From CAYTZN01 sp964442495 (GTDB lineage Bacteria > Pseudomonadota > Gammaproteobacteria > Legionellales > Legionellaceae): a DNA stretch of 49,255 bases. The position numbers were made by a program, and so were the translations under genes. The stretch covers positions 1-49,255 of the forward strand of contig CAYTZN010000017.1 of assembly GCA_964442495.1 (NCBI GenBank), written 5' to 3'. The first letter of the stretch is position 1; every line of letters begins with the position of its first letter. Shown here one piece after another: positions 17,425 to 25,622 of the stretch. Below the pieces are notes generated by a model. The model saw only the letters and a list, made by a program, of their open reading frames with translations. It made no database searches and had not been told where the DNA came from.

Positions 17425-18075
17425 GTGACACCATTTGAGCGTTTATTAAAAATCATGATTAAACCCTATGTTTTAATGAGTTATCTTGCTCTTATTATTT
17501 TATCTATTTTATATGCAGATAGACCCATTGCTTATTATTTTCATGCGTTTAATTTTCACTGGGGTTTACCTGTTTTAAAAGGCATTACTCTTTTTGGTGC
17601 AAGCATTTTATACATTGGCCCTTTGTTTGTTTTAGCATTATTTTTTCGTTATGTTCACGTGAATAAAGTATGGGAAAAGCGTTCTTGGTTTTTATGGCTA
17701 TGTGTACTTATTCCAAATAGTATTTGTCTGTTATTAAAAATTGGAATTGGGCGGGCACGGCCAGATTTATTGTTTAAAGAGCACTTGTATGGGTTTTATG
17801 GGTTTAAAACGCATGCGCCATATTGGTCATTTCCATCAGGACATACCACTACCGTCATGGGACTTATGTTTGGTTTATGCATTTTGTTCCCACGTTACAG
17901 TTATGCTTATCTTTTGTTTGGGGTGCTCGTGGTGGTAACGCGCGTTATGTTGACTCATCATTATTTGAGTGATGTACTGACTGCAGGTTATCTGACTCTC
18001 GTTGAGGTGGGCTTGTTGTATTACTGGCTTAAAAGTAAAAATAGACTGCTTGATAAAGAAGTGCTTAAACATTAG
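17425..18075 (+). CDS. PAP2 family membrane phosphatase
   Basis: A 216-residue six-helix acid phosphatase, probably acting on lipid phosphates (undecaprenyl-PP, phosphatidylglycerol-P or lipid A) at the periplasmic face. The three motifs are intact: K105 to R112-P113 (KIGIGRARP), PSGH ending at H140, and R173-x5-H179-x3-D183. The start is GTG at 17425, with GGAG (17412-17415) 9 nt before it. An ATG at 17420 in another frame reads only ATG-CGG-TGA and overlaps the GTG. A lipid A 1- or 4'-phosphatase role is possible in this genus but cannot be decided from sequence alone. Confidence 0.85.
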   Translation: MTPFERLLKIMIKPYVLMSYLALIILSILYADRPIAYYFHAFNFHWGLPVLKGITLFGASILYIGPLFVLALFFRYVHVNKVWEKRSWFLWLCVLIPNSICLLLKIGIGRARPDLLFKEHLYGFYGFKTHAPYWSFPSGHTTTVMGLMFGLCILFPRYSYAYLLFGVLVVVTRVMLTHHYLSDVLTAGYLTLVEVGLLYYWLKSKNRLLDKEVLKH

Positions 18076-18117
18076 AGGCGTTTTCTTTTAATTCGCTCTG
18101 AAAAAAGGATTTTTGTA

Positions 18118-19287
18118 ATGAAATATGCACTAAGTTTGATTTTTATATTAGCATTTTCCATAGGCAATGCAGCACTACCAACTACACCTCAAACAGACAC
18201 GCCGGTACAAGTTAGTGTTGAATTGTTTTTGAGTTCCACGTGCCCTCATTGTCAAAAAGCCGATGTGTTTTTTAAAAATTTAGAAAAATCAGAGCCATGG
18301 ATAAAGGTGCATCGGTACTTTATTAATCAAGATAAAGCCGCGTTGCAATTTTTTTACGAGCGCTTAAAACAACAAAAATCCATCAATTTTTCAGTGCCTT
18401 CAATGTTTTTTTGTGGTTCTCAATGGATGGGTTTTTCGGATGAAAAAACCACCGAAAAACCCCTGTTAGAGGGCTTGCGTTTTTGTTATCAGCGTGTTCG
18501 TCAGGAGGGTAACTTAAGCCCAAACACCATCCAAGTGTTGCAACAGTGGGGCAATGCAAGCCAACTTCAGTTAAGTGAAAGTGCAGCACCTTCCGCATGG
18601 GCGTATATCCCCCTGGTCGCCATTATGGATGCGTTTAGTCCTTGTTCTATCTTTTGTTTTATCGCATTGCTTGCCTTCATGTGGTTGTACCCTTCTCAAA
18701 AGAAATTGCAGGTTCGTGTGGGGGTGTTTTTTTTAGTGTCGCTTGGAGTTGTTCATTTTTTACAATTGAGTGAGCCCACCTTGTACTACCAACTTCTGCC
18801 CAAGCTTAAAATAGCCACGGCTTTAGTGGGGTTGTTATTAGTGCTTTATGTTTTGAGGGATTTTCGAAAAATACTCTCTGATGTTGTGATAACACCGGAT
18901 AAATATGTGTATGCAGTGATATTTTTCACCGTTTTTGCAGTACAGATATGCCAACAAACCTGTTTATTGAACATGGGGATGGTGTTTGAGCAGTGGCTCG
19001 TCGAGCAAACCGTTTCATCCACGCGACAGTTTTTGTATGAGCTTTATTATCAGGTATTTTACCTTTTGCCATTGGTGGTTTTTTTGAGTGTTTATTTTTT
19101 AATGAGTCGTTATTTACGTTTGGTCTCTCTCCATAGAATGCTTCAAATGGCGGCTTGTTTTATTTTTCTCATGATAGGCGTACTGCTGGTTGCTTACTCG
19201 CCTTTTATGGCGAGTTTAGGCGTTTCAATGATTGTTTTACTTGCCGCTCTTCTCATGGGATGGTTCGCTATACGGTGTGGTTATTAA
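18118..19287 (+). CDS. Thioredoxin-fold protein fused to CcdA/DsbD-like membrane domain
   Basis: 389 residues. A signal peptide (1-18) is followed by a periplasmic thioredoxin-like domain with a CPHC redox centre at C42-C45. A hydrophobic half from about residue 160 has seven or so helices and contains DAFSPC (C176) and ICQQTC, reminiscent of the paired cysteines that carry electrons through CcdA and DsbD. The arrangement suggests a membrane reductase that passes electrons to periplasmic thiols, with the domains in the reverse order of DsbD's C-terminal half. 43 bp after the PAP2 gene. Redox partner unknown; the fusion call is good, the exact role is inferred. Confidence 0.7.
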   Translation: MKYALSLIFILAFSIGNAALPTTPQTDTPVQVSVELFLSSTCPHCQKADVFFKNLEKSEPWIKVHRYFINQDKAALQFFYERLKQQKSINFSVPSMFFCGSQWMGFSDEKTTEKPLLEGLRFCYQRVRQEGNLSPNTIQVLQQWGNASQLQLSESAAPSAWAYIPLVAIMDAFSPCSIFCFIALLAFMWLYPSQKKLQVRVGVFFLVSLGVVHFLQLSEPTLYYQLLPKLKIATALVGLLLVLYVLRDFRKILSDVVITPDKYVYAVIFFTVFAVQICQQTCLLNMGMVFEQWLVEQTVSSTRQFLYELYYQVFYLLPLVVFLSVYFLMSRYLRLVSLHRMLQMAACFIFLMIGVLLVAYSPFMASLGVSMIVLLAALLMGWFAIRCGY

Positions 19288-19305
19288 AAATATCATGGAC
19301 AAAAA

Positions 19306-19336
19306 CTTCAAGTGGCCTAAAATAGGCCACTTGAAG
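19306..19336. repeat. Perfect 14-bp inverted repeat in the lipA leader
   Basis: Arms 19306-19319 and 19323-19336 (core AAGTGGCCTA / TAGGCCACTT) with a 3-base loop, 22 bp before the lipA start and 19 bp after the preceding stop. No T-run follows on the plus strand, so a factor-independent terminator is unlikely. Confidence 0.65.
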
Positions 19337-19358
19337 GGCCAAAAATACAGGTAATGCA

Positions 19359-20342
<984 letters not shown>

Positions 20343-20619
20343 AAAAAGGGAAGGGCGCCTCATCGTTGAACATAGGCTCTGTTATTTCTGGACATAGGCT
20401 ATGTTATTTATTGTGAGGCCTGAAGTTTGCCTAACGTTGTTGCTAAGCTTTTCGTCCTAGTCTCGTGCCGGTCTCCATTCTCGTCGCCTACTTCTAGCCC
20501 GCTCGTCTCCCGCTCCTGGCTTACCTCCTAGCCTATGTGCCGTGGCATCCAGGGTTCGAAGCGCTACGCGTCAATCAAGCACAACATTTCTTATTCAAGT
20601 CCGGGGTTTAGGCCCTTCC
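20343..20619. other. Compositionally odd gap with a short tandem repeat
   Basis: An 18-base unit, ACATAGGCT then C or A then TGTTATTT, occurs at 20370-20387 and again at 20392-20409 (period 22). About 20440-20550 is clearly more GC-rich and pyrimidine-biased than the flanks and reads as no protein. A decayed palindrome copy is at 20531-20553. It looks like the remains of a mobile element. Confidence 0.45.
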
Positions 20620-22122
20620 TCAAATCAGCACCATCTTTTTCTTCTGAAATAATCCCTGCAAATACCGAGCAACAAGAAGCATTAGCAGGCCTAAAGCACA
20701 GGCAATAACACCTAAATATAAATAGTAGTTTTGATAAATAGGAAGGCTTTGCATGGGGGATGTCATGTTATCAGGAATAGCCACCAAGCCCGCAAGTCGT
20801 CCCGAAAGGGCGCTTGATAATGAGCACGCCAAATACCATACCCCCATGGCAAAGGCTAGCGACTTATTATCACAATAAAGACCAATCATGCTTAAACCAA
20901 TAGCACTTACCCATAATTCGGCAAGGGTGATAAAAATATAGGTAAATGCGATGTAATTTCCATCCACAATGCCTAGGGTCGCTTGTGTTGCTGCATATGC
21001 GAGAATAAGGAGCGAAAACCCTGCTAATAATGTCCCACAGGCAAACTGATAAGGAATTGAAAAGCGAGGAAATTTTTGATAAAAACGGGGAAGTTGTAGG
21101 CCTAGTAGAATAATCAGCAAGGGATTAAGCATTTGATACTGAGCCGGTGAAATCACAAAATTGAGCAGGTGAAGGTTTGAATTATTCTGCGCAAAAATAA
21201 CCAATGTACTGTTCATTTGATTATAAATTACAAAAAAAACAATGGCCTCAAGCGTTAAGAGTGACGCTACAAACTGCTTGTAGCGAGATTCCCCTGAGAG
21301 GGCGAAGGTTTTAATCAAAAACCAAGCAATCCCTGTTCCACAGCCTAGTGTGATGATAATGCTAGCTAAAAAAATGTATGAGTATGCAAACAAAGTAAAA
21401 AGGTATAGGGCAATAAAATACCCCACAAAGTGGTATTTTGAGCGTGATGACAAGGGCTTTTTGTCTTCTCCCCAAGTGACATTGTCATAGAGTTTATAAC
21501 GATAAGCAAAATTAAGAGCGGCAATGGCTTTACCCACAAACGTTAAGGTAAGCACAGAAAGGGGACCATAGCGGCTATCTAACAGTGCTGGTGCTATGAA
21601 CGTGGCCAGGAGTGCGCCAACATTGATAGCCATGTAGTAGAAGGTCATGGCGGATTTAGCGCGGATGGCATCATCAGCATACACATGTGAAACCATGCCC
21701 GAGGCTGTGCCAATTAATAGTGAGTTGGCGGCGGGGGTGAGTGCGTAGGCCGCGAGAAATAAAAAATCACCGTGAGAGGTAATGGTATAGCCGCTTAGCA
21801 TGACCAATAAATAGGCGCTTGCCAGTAAAACACTGCCCATTAAAATGCTTCGCCGGAGTCCTAAAACATTATCCGCCATGTAGCCACCCAATACAGGCAT
21901 GAGGTAGCCTGCCGCTTGGCTAATACCAATAAAAGCATACGCCTTGGCTTGATTGTACCCAAGGCCTTGGGCTAAGAGCGGGCGTGTTAAAAAAATAATC
22001 AAAATAGTATTTAATGCATAAGAGGAAAATTGACTCCAGAACGTGATCATAATGATGTTGTTGGTTTGTTGCTGGCGGGTGTCAAATTTAGGGAGATAGT
22101 TTTTTATTGTTGTAGAAAACAC
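20620..22122 (-). CDS. POT/PTR2 family proton-dependent oligopeptide transporter
   Basis: A 500-residue major-facilitator permease importing di- and tripeptides with protons. The POT signatures are GGYMADNVLGLRRSIL near 78-93 and FYMAINVGALLATFIAP near 165. Twelve to fourteen membrane helices. The N-terminal E1xxE2R helix motif typical of many POT members is not obvious (FWSQFSSYALN instead of ExxERFxYY), which may mean altered proton coupling or substrate. It starts with an ATG at 22122 and has its own transcription unit. Confidence 0.85.
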   Translation of the reverse strand: MFSTTIKNYLPKFDTRQQQTNNIIMITFWSQFSSYALNTILIIFLTRPLLAQGLGYNQAKAYAFIGISQAAGYLMPVLGGYMADNVLGLRRSILMGSVLLASAYLLVMLSGYTITSHGDFLFLAAYALTPAANSLLIGTASGMVSHVYADDAIRAKSAMTFYYMAINVGALLATFIAPALLDSRYGPLSVLTLTFVGKAIAALNFAYRYKLYDNVTWGEDKKPLSSRSKYHFVGYFIALYLFTLFAYSYIFLASIIITLGCGTGIAWFLIKTFALSGESRYKQFVASLLTLEAIVFFVIYNQMNSTLVIFAQNNSNLHLLNFVISPAQYQMLNPLLIILLGLQLPRFYQKFPRFSIPYQFACGTLLAGFSLLILAYAATQATLGIVDGNYIAFTYIFITLAELWVSAIGLSMIGLYCDNKSLAFAMGVWYLACSLSSALSGRLAGLVAIPDNMTSPMQSLPIYQNYYLYLGVIACALGLLMLLVARYLQGLFQKKKMVLI

Positions 22123-22214
22123 ATGTTCACCGAATGGTTGGAGTTAAGCTTAAATCCTTTTGTGTATTTATATCATGAATAAGGTGGAATTTCTTAGGTA
22201 ATACCCTTAAATTT

Positions 22215-22270
22215 TTTGGAGTATTCTCAATGTGAATTTAAACATGAATTTAGGTTGAGAATACTCCAAA
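22215..22270. repeat. Perfect 16-bp inverted repeat, 24-bp spacer
   Basis: Arms 22215-22230 and 22255-22270 (core GGAGTATTCTCA / TGAGAATACTCC). The spacer contains TGAATTTA twice. It directly abuts the HicB remnant, exactly where the N-terminal coding sequence of that gene would be expected. Confidence 0.7.
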
Positions 22271-22416
22271 TAGGTCGAGAGCCTCAAAAACCTTATTCAG
22301 GAAAAATCATGTTAAGAATTCCTCCGGAAATTCATGCGCGCGCAGCCATGAGAGCAGAAGCTCATGGAAAAAGCTTAAACTCTTGGGTTGCACAAATATT
22401 ATCCGAGGCTAGTTGA
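22270..22416 (+). pseudogene. HicB-family antitoxin C-terminal remnant
   Basis: About 48 codons resembling the end of HicB-type antitoxins: a linker REPQKPYSGKIMLRIPPE followed by the ribbon-helix-helix-like IHARAAMRAEAHGKSLNSWV. Full HicB proteins of this class have about 110 residues with an N-terminal RNase-H-like domain; that domain is absent and replaced by the inverted repeat. The open frame extends upstream to a TTG at 22216, but those residues do not look like HicB. No hicA toxin gene is nearby. Confidence 0.65.
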
Positions 22417-22465
22417 AGCGAACATTTGCGGCATTGATTACCCATATGCATTTTCTATAGACGAA

Positions 22466-22795
22466 TTATTGTTTTGTCCATTTTTTTAACACTTGAGATG
22501 TTGGTAAAATCATCTGTAAAAAAGCATCTGTTTTAAGAGCGCTGTTCGTGGTAATCAATAGATCAATTTTTTGGTCTCCTATTTTTTGTTTAATAGAAGA
22601 GAGAACATAATGCTTATTATCAAGGATATCTGCGGCTAAATTTATTTCTTTAGTACTCAGTAATAAATCGATATCTCCTCCTTTCAACTGATCGTTTACC
22701 CGACTTCCGTAAAGCCTTAACTCAGCTTGAGAGCCTTTTATATATGGGGTAATGGCGGCTATAATTCCGTTTATTTGCTCCTGAGTTAGTCGCAT
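22466..22795 (-). CDS. MNT-domain nucleotidyltransferase antitoxin (MntA type)
   Basis: A 109-residue minimal nucleotidyltransferase. The catalytic signature is G30-S31 then D41-I-D43 (GSRVNDQLKGGDIDLL, with 9 residues between S and D). In studied HepT-MntA pairs this enzyme adds AMP to a tyrosine of the HEPN toxin and silences it. It starts 3 bp after the HEPN gene, so the two are translated together. ATG at 22795. Confidence 0.82.
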   Translation of the reverse strand: MRLTQEQINGIIAAITPYIKGSQAELRLYGSRVNDQLKGGDIDLLLSTKEINLAADILDNKHYVLSSIKQKIGDQKIDLLITTNSALKTDAFLQMILPTSQVLKKWTKQ

Positions 22796-22798
22796 CTG

Positions 22799-23224
22799 TC
22801 ATACCACATTTTTAATGGCAATTAATTTAGGGGCTTCTGCTCTTAGCTTATGAAAAAAAACCGCTAGATCTTTGTCAGTGTATTCATGAGCAGAAATATT
22901 ACGAAGTTCACGGACGGCCATCCATGTTTCTGTATTATTGATAAGGTTTAATTTTTCAGCTTGATGAAGGGTGTCGCGAAAACTACCATGAAAGCCAGGA
23001 TCTTCCAATAACACAAAAGCTCTTACATATTTGGCTAAAAAAACATCTGCCACACGGCAAAATCGTGCTGCAAAGCTTTCCCACGTTTCCAGGGTTTCTT
23101 CATCCAATTGGTCAGGTTCAGTAGGAAGATTTACAACTTTATTATAGCTATATTCTAGATGTCTTATTGCTTTTAATAATTTCTCTTTTTGTTCATTTAA
23201 AAAAACATCACGTGCTTTCATCAT
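22799..23224 (-). CDS. HEPN-domain toxin (HepT type)
   Basis: A 141-residue all-helical HEPN protein, predicted ribonuclease. The active-site motif Rx4HxY is complete: R108, H113 and Y115 in RNISAHEYT. Y115 is the expected target of adenylylation by the partner MNT protein. Toxin first, antitoxin second, as in the Shewanella system. It opens with two ATGs (23224 and 23221). The pair sits alone between a peptide transporter and a methyltransferase. Confidence 0.82.
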   Translation of the reverse strand: MMKARDVFLNEQKEKLLKAIRHLEYSYNKVVNLPTEPDQLDEETLETWESFAARFCRVADVFLAKYVRAFVLLEDPGFHGSFRDTLHQAEKLNLINNTETWMAVRELRNISAHEYTDKDLAVFFHKLRAEAPKLIAIKNVV

Positions 23225-23458
23225 TTACTCTCTATTTTTCTAAAAAAATCCTATTAAAATTCTCTAGTTCTTAGCCAACACAACATCAATTCAGAGCATG
23301 AATGCCTGCCAAATAACCTATTCGCCAACTTACCGCGCTTTATGCGCGGTACCCAGTAATCTGGCAAGACAAGCAGCAGGACGTTATAAATGAGACAAAA
23401 TCACTCAAATTATTCTTTTAAAAAAAGCTCTCGAGATTTCATCATCCTTATCCGTTCT
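23225..23458. other. Spacer with a 20-bp duplication and a palindrome
   Basis: TTAGCCAACACAACATCAAT at 23271-23290 is an exact copy of 23466-23485, which encodes the last codons of the neighbouring methyltransferase. Between them lies the best copy of the palindrome family, TACCGCGC-TTTAT-GCGCGGTA at 23331-23351, followed by CCCAGTAAT. No gene. Confidence 0.7.
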
Positions 23459-24277
23459 CTATTTTTTAGCCAACACAACATCAATAATATGGGTATCTTG
23501 ATAGGGGAAGGTAAATATCTTACTGAACAAGCGTTTTAGCCGTTGAAGCAGGAAATTTTTAGGGAGCATTCGAATCGATAGGCTATTTAAAAACCAGGTG
23601 CCTTCAATGCCAAACAAGGCGAGTTCATCGATGTTATTTAATGTAATGGGTATGGATAATCGTTGGTGTTCAAGAACAGTAAATTGGTGGTTTTCAAACG
23701 CGTGGAGTAGCTCTTCTTCGCTTGCCGCGACCGTTGTGTTTCTAACAATGGCTTTATAATAATGCCCTACAATGCTGCTTAAGACGGATTCCTCTGCAAT
23801 AAAATCAGCAAGCTGTTGTTGTGCAATGGGGAAGGAGTCATAGGTGGTTGTAATCAGTGAAAAATGGCCCGTGGCTCGGGTTAATAAGCGAGCTTGGTTA
23901 AAGAGTTTTTCAATGGGAATGTAGGCATTGATAAAATGAGCAAGAACCAAGTCTTGGCTATGAGGTGGAAGGTATTGGCTCGCGTCTGTAGCGCTGGTTT
24001 CAATAGTAGTGAGCGGGAGGGTTTCACGGGCGCGTCTTAACATCTCTTTGGAGATGTCGATACCTGTGAAGTCTGCCAAAGGTATTTGAGGCTGAAGTTG
24101 CTTTAAAAAAGAGCCATTGCCAACGCCCAAATCAAGCACTTTGTAATGAGGGGATTGACCTAAATGTGCACGATGAATTTGATCAATGGCACACTTATGG
24201 CTTTCGCTGATCGAGCCGAATCGATTTGCTGTGGCATAATGGCCAGCAATATCGTTATACATGACCTTCAAGGACAT
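23459..24277 (-). CDS. Class I SAM-dependent methyltransferase
   Basis: A 272-residue protein with a Rossmann methyltransferase domain: motif I VLDLGVGNGSFLKQL near residue 45, acidic GIDISKEML, and a C-terminal helical segment with several basic residues (about 235-260). The substrate is not evident; it resembles small-molecule or ubiquinone/menaquinone-type methylases. ATG 24277 (MSLKVMYNDIAG) is favoured over an upstream TTG because GGA sits 8 nt before it. It is divergent from the polysaccharide operon and could be unrelated to it. Confidence 0.75.
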   Translation of the reverse strand: MSLKVMYNDIAGHYATANRFGSISESHKCAIDQIHRAHLGQSPHYKVLDLGVGNGSFLKQLQPQIPLADFTGIDISKEMLRRARETLPLTTIETSATDASQYLPPHSQDLVLAHFINAYIPIEKLFNQARLLTRATGHFSLITTTYDSFPIAQQQLADFIAEESVLSSIVGHYYKAIVRNTTVAASEEELLHAFENHQFTVLEHQRLSIPITLNNIDELALFGIEGTWFLNSLSIRMLPKNFLLQRLKRLFSKIFTFPYQDTHIIDVVLAKK

Positions 24278-24399
24278 GCAAATTTCCAACGTTTAAACAT
24301 CTGAAGAGTATATCGATTATTTTTGAGGTTGGGTATCTCTCTTCAAGAGAAAAGTCGATCAAGCATCATAATCGCTGGGTTGCAAGCGGACCTTTAAAT

Positions 24400-24428
24400 T
24401 TGACTAATACTATAGGGGTTGATAGTAT
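24400..24428 (+). promoter_or_regulatory. Candidate promoter and operator of the polysaccharide operon
   Basis: TTGACT (24400-24405), a 17-bp spacer and TAGTAT (24423-24428). An inverted repeat, ATACTAT (24407-24413) and ATAGTAT (24422-24428) with 8 bases between, covers the spacer and the -10, where a repressor would block polymerase. Confidence 0.45.
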
Positions 24429-24468
24429 CCCGACAATTCGTGAAGTTTCGCGTCAAGGATTTTATTAT

Positions 24469-25578
24469 ATGCAATTCATCGATTTAAAAACACAATCAAA
24501 TCGGATTGAAGCACAGCTTTTTGCAAGATTTAAAGCCGTATTAAATCATGGGGCTTACATCATGGGCCCTGAAGTTGCGGAACTTGAACGCGCGTTGGCT
24601 AAATTTGTTGGTGTAGAGCATGCTTTAGGTGTTTCAAGTGGAACCGATGCTCTATTAATTGCATTGATGGCACTGGATGTAGGCCCTGGGGATGAAGTCA
24701 TCACCACGCCCTTTAGTTTTTTTGCCACGGCCGAAGTCATCGCACTTTTAGGTGCTAAGCCTGTTTTTGTTGATATCGATAGTCTAACTTATAATATTGA
24801 TGCGAGCCGTATAGAAGCTGCCATCACTAAAAAAACCAAAGCCATCATGCCCGTGAGCTTGTATGGTCAGTGTGCTGATTTTGATGAAATCAATGCCATT
24901 GCAAAAAAATACAATTTACCTGTTATAGAAGATGCGGCACAAAGCTTTGGTGCAACCTATAAAGGTAATCAATCATGTGGGTTAACCACCATTGGCTGCA
25001 CGAGTTTTTTCCCTTCAAAGCCCTTAGGTTGCTATGGTGATGGCGGTGCGTGCTTTACCAATGATGCCGACTTAGCCAACCGCATGAATGAAATCAGAAC
25101 CCACGGCCAATCAAAGCGTTATTACCATACACGATTGGGTATTAATGGCCGATTGGATACACTGCAAGCGGCATTCTTATTAGAAAAATTAGCCATTTTC
25201 CCTGAGGAAATTAAACTTCGACAAGAAGTTGCTGATAGGTATCAGCATTTACTTCCTGACGAAATTAAAAAGCCTGCGATTAAGGAATATAACACAAGTG
25301 TTTTCGCTCAATACACGATTGAGGTGGCAGATAGACCGAGAGTTCAACAAGAACTACAACATCAAGGGATTCCAACTGCAGTTCACTATCCTTTTGGACT
25401 GCACGAGCAACCCATTTTTAAAGCGCTTTATCCAGAGGCGCAAACTTTTCCAAATACCGATAAAGCGTCACGTAAAGTGATGAGCTTGCCTATGCATCCT
25501 TACTTGACACATAAGGAACAGGAAAAAATTTGTGTGGCACTGGAAGAAGTATTTAGCGAAGAGAGTGTGCTTTTGTAA
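24469..25578 (+). CDS. DegT/DnrJ/EryC1 sugar aminotransferase (WbpE type)
   Basis: A 369-residue PLP enzyme. With the next three genes it matches WbpE, which transaminates the 3-keto group of UDP-GlcNAc-derived uronate. Family marks: GTDALLIALMAL, EDAAQSFGATY and the PLP lysine in FPSKPLGCYGDGG. ATG 24469 (MQFIDLKTQ) is chosen because AAGGA (24455-24459) precedes it by 9 nt and the family starts this way; the frame is open further upstream to 24400. First gene of a long plus-strand operon. Confidence 0.82.
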   Translation: MQFIDLKTQSNRIEAQLFARFKAVLNHGAYIMGPEVAELERALAKFVGVEHALGVSSGTDALLIALMALDVGPGDEVITTPFSFFATAEVIALLGAKPVFVDIDSLTYNIDASRIEAAITKKTKAIMPVSLYGQCADFDEINAIAKKYNLPVIEDAAQSFGATYKGNQSCGLTTIGCTSFFPSKPLGCYGDGGACFTNDADLANRMNEIRTHGQSKRYYHTRLGINGRLDTLQAAFLLEKLAIFPEEIKLRQEVADRYQHLLPDEIKKPAIKEYNTSVFAQYTIEVADRPRVQQELQHQGIPTAVHYPFGLHEQPIFKALYPEAQTFPNTDKASRKVMSLPMHPYLTHKEQEKICVALEEVFSEESVLL

Positions 25579-25622
25579 TTCTAGTTAAGAACACGATAAT
25601 TATTAATACGGGCGTATATGCA

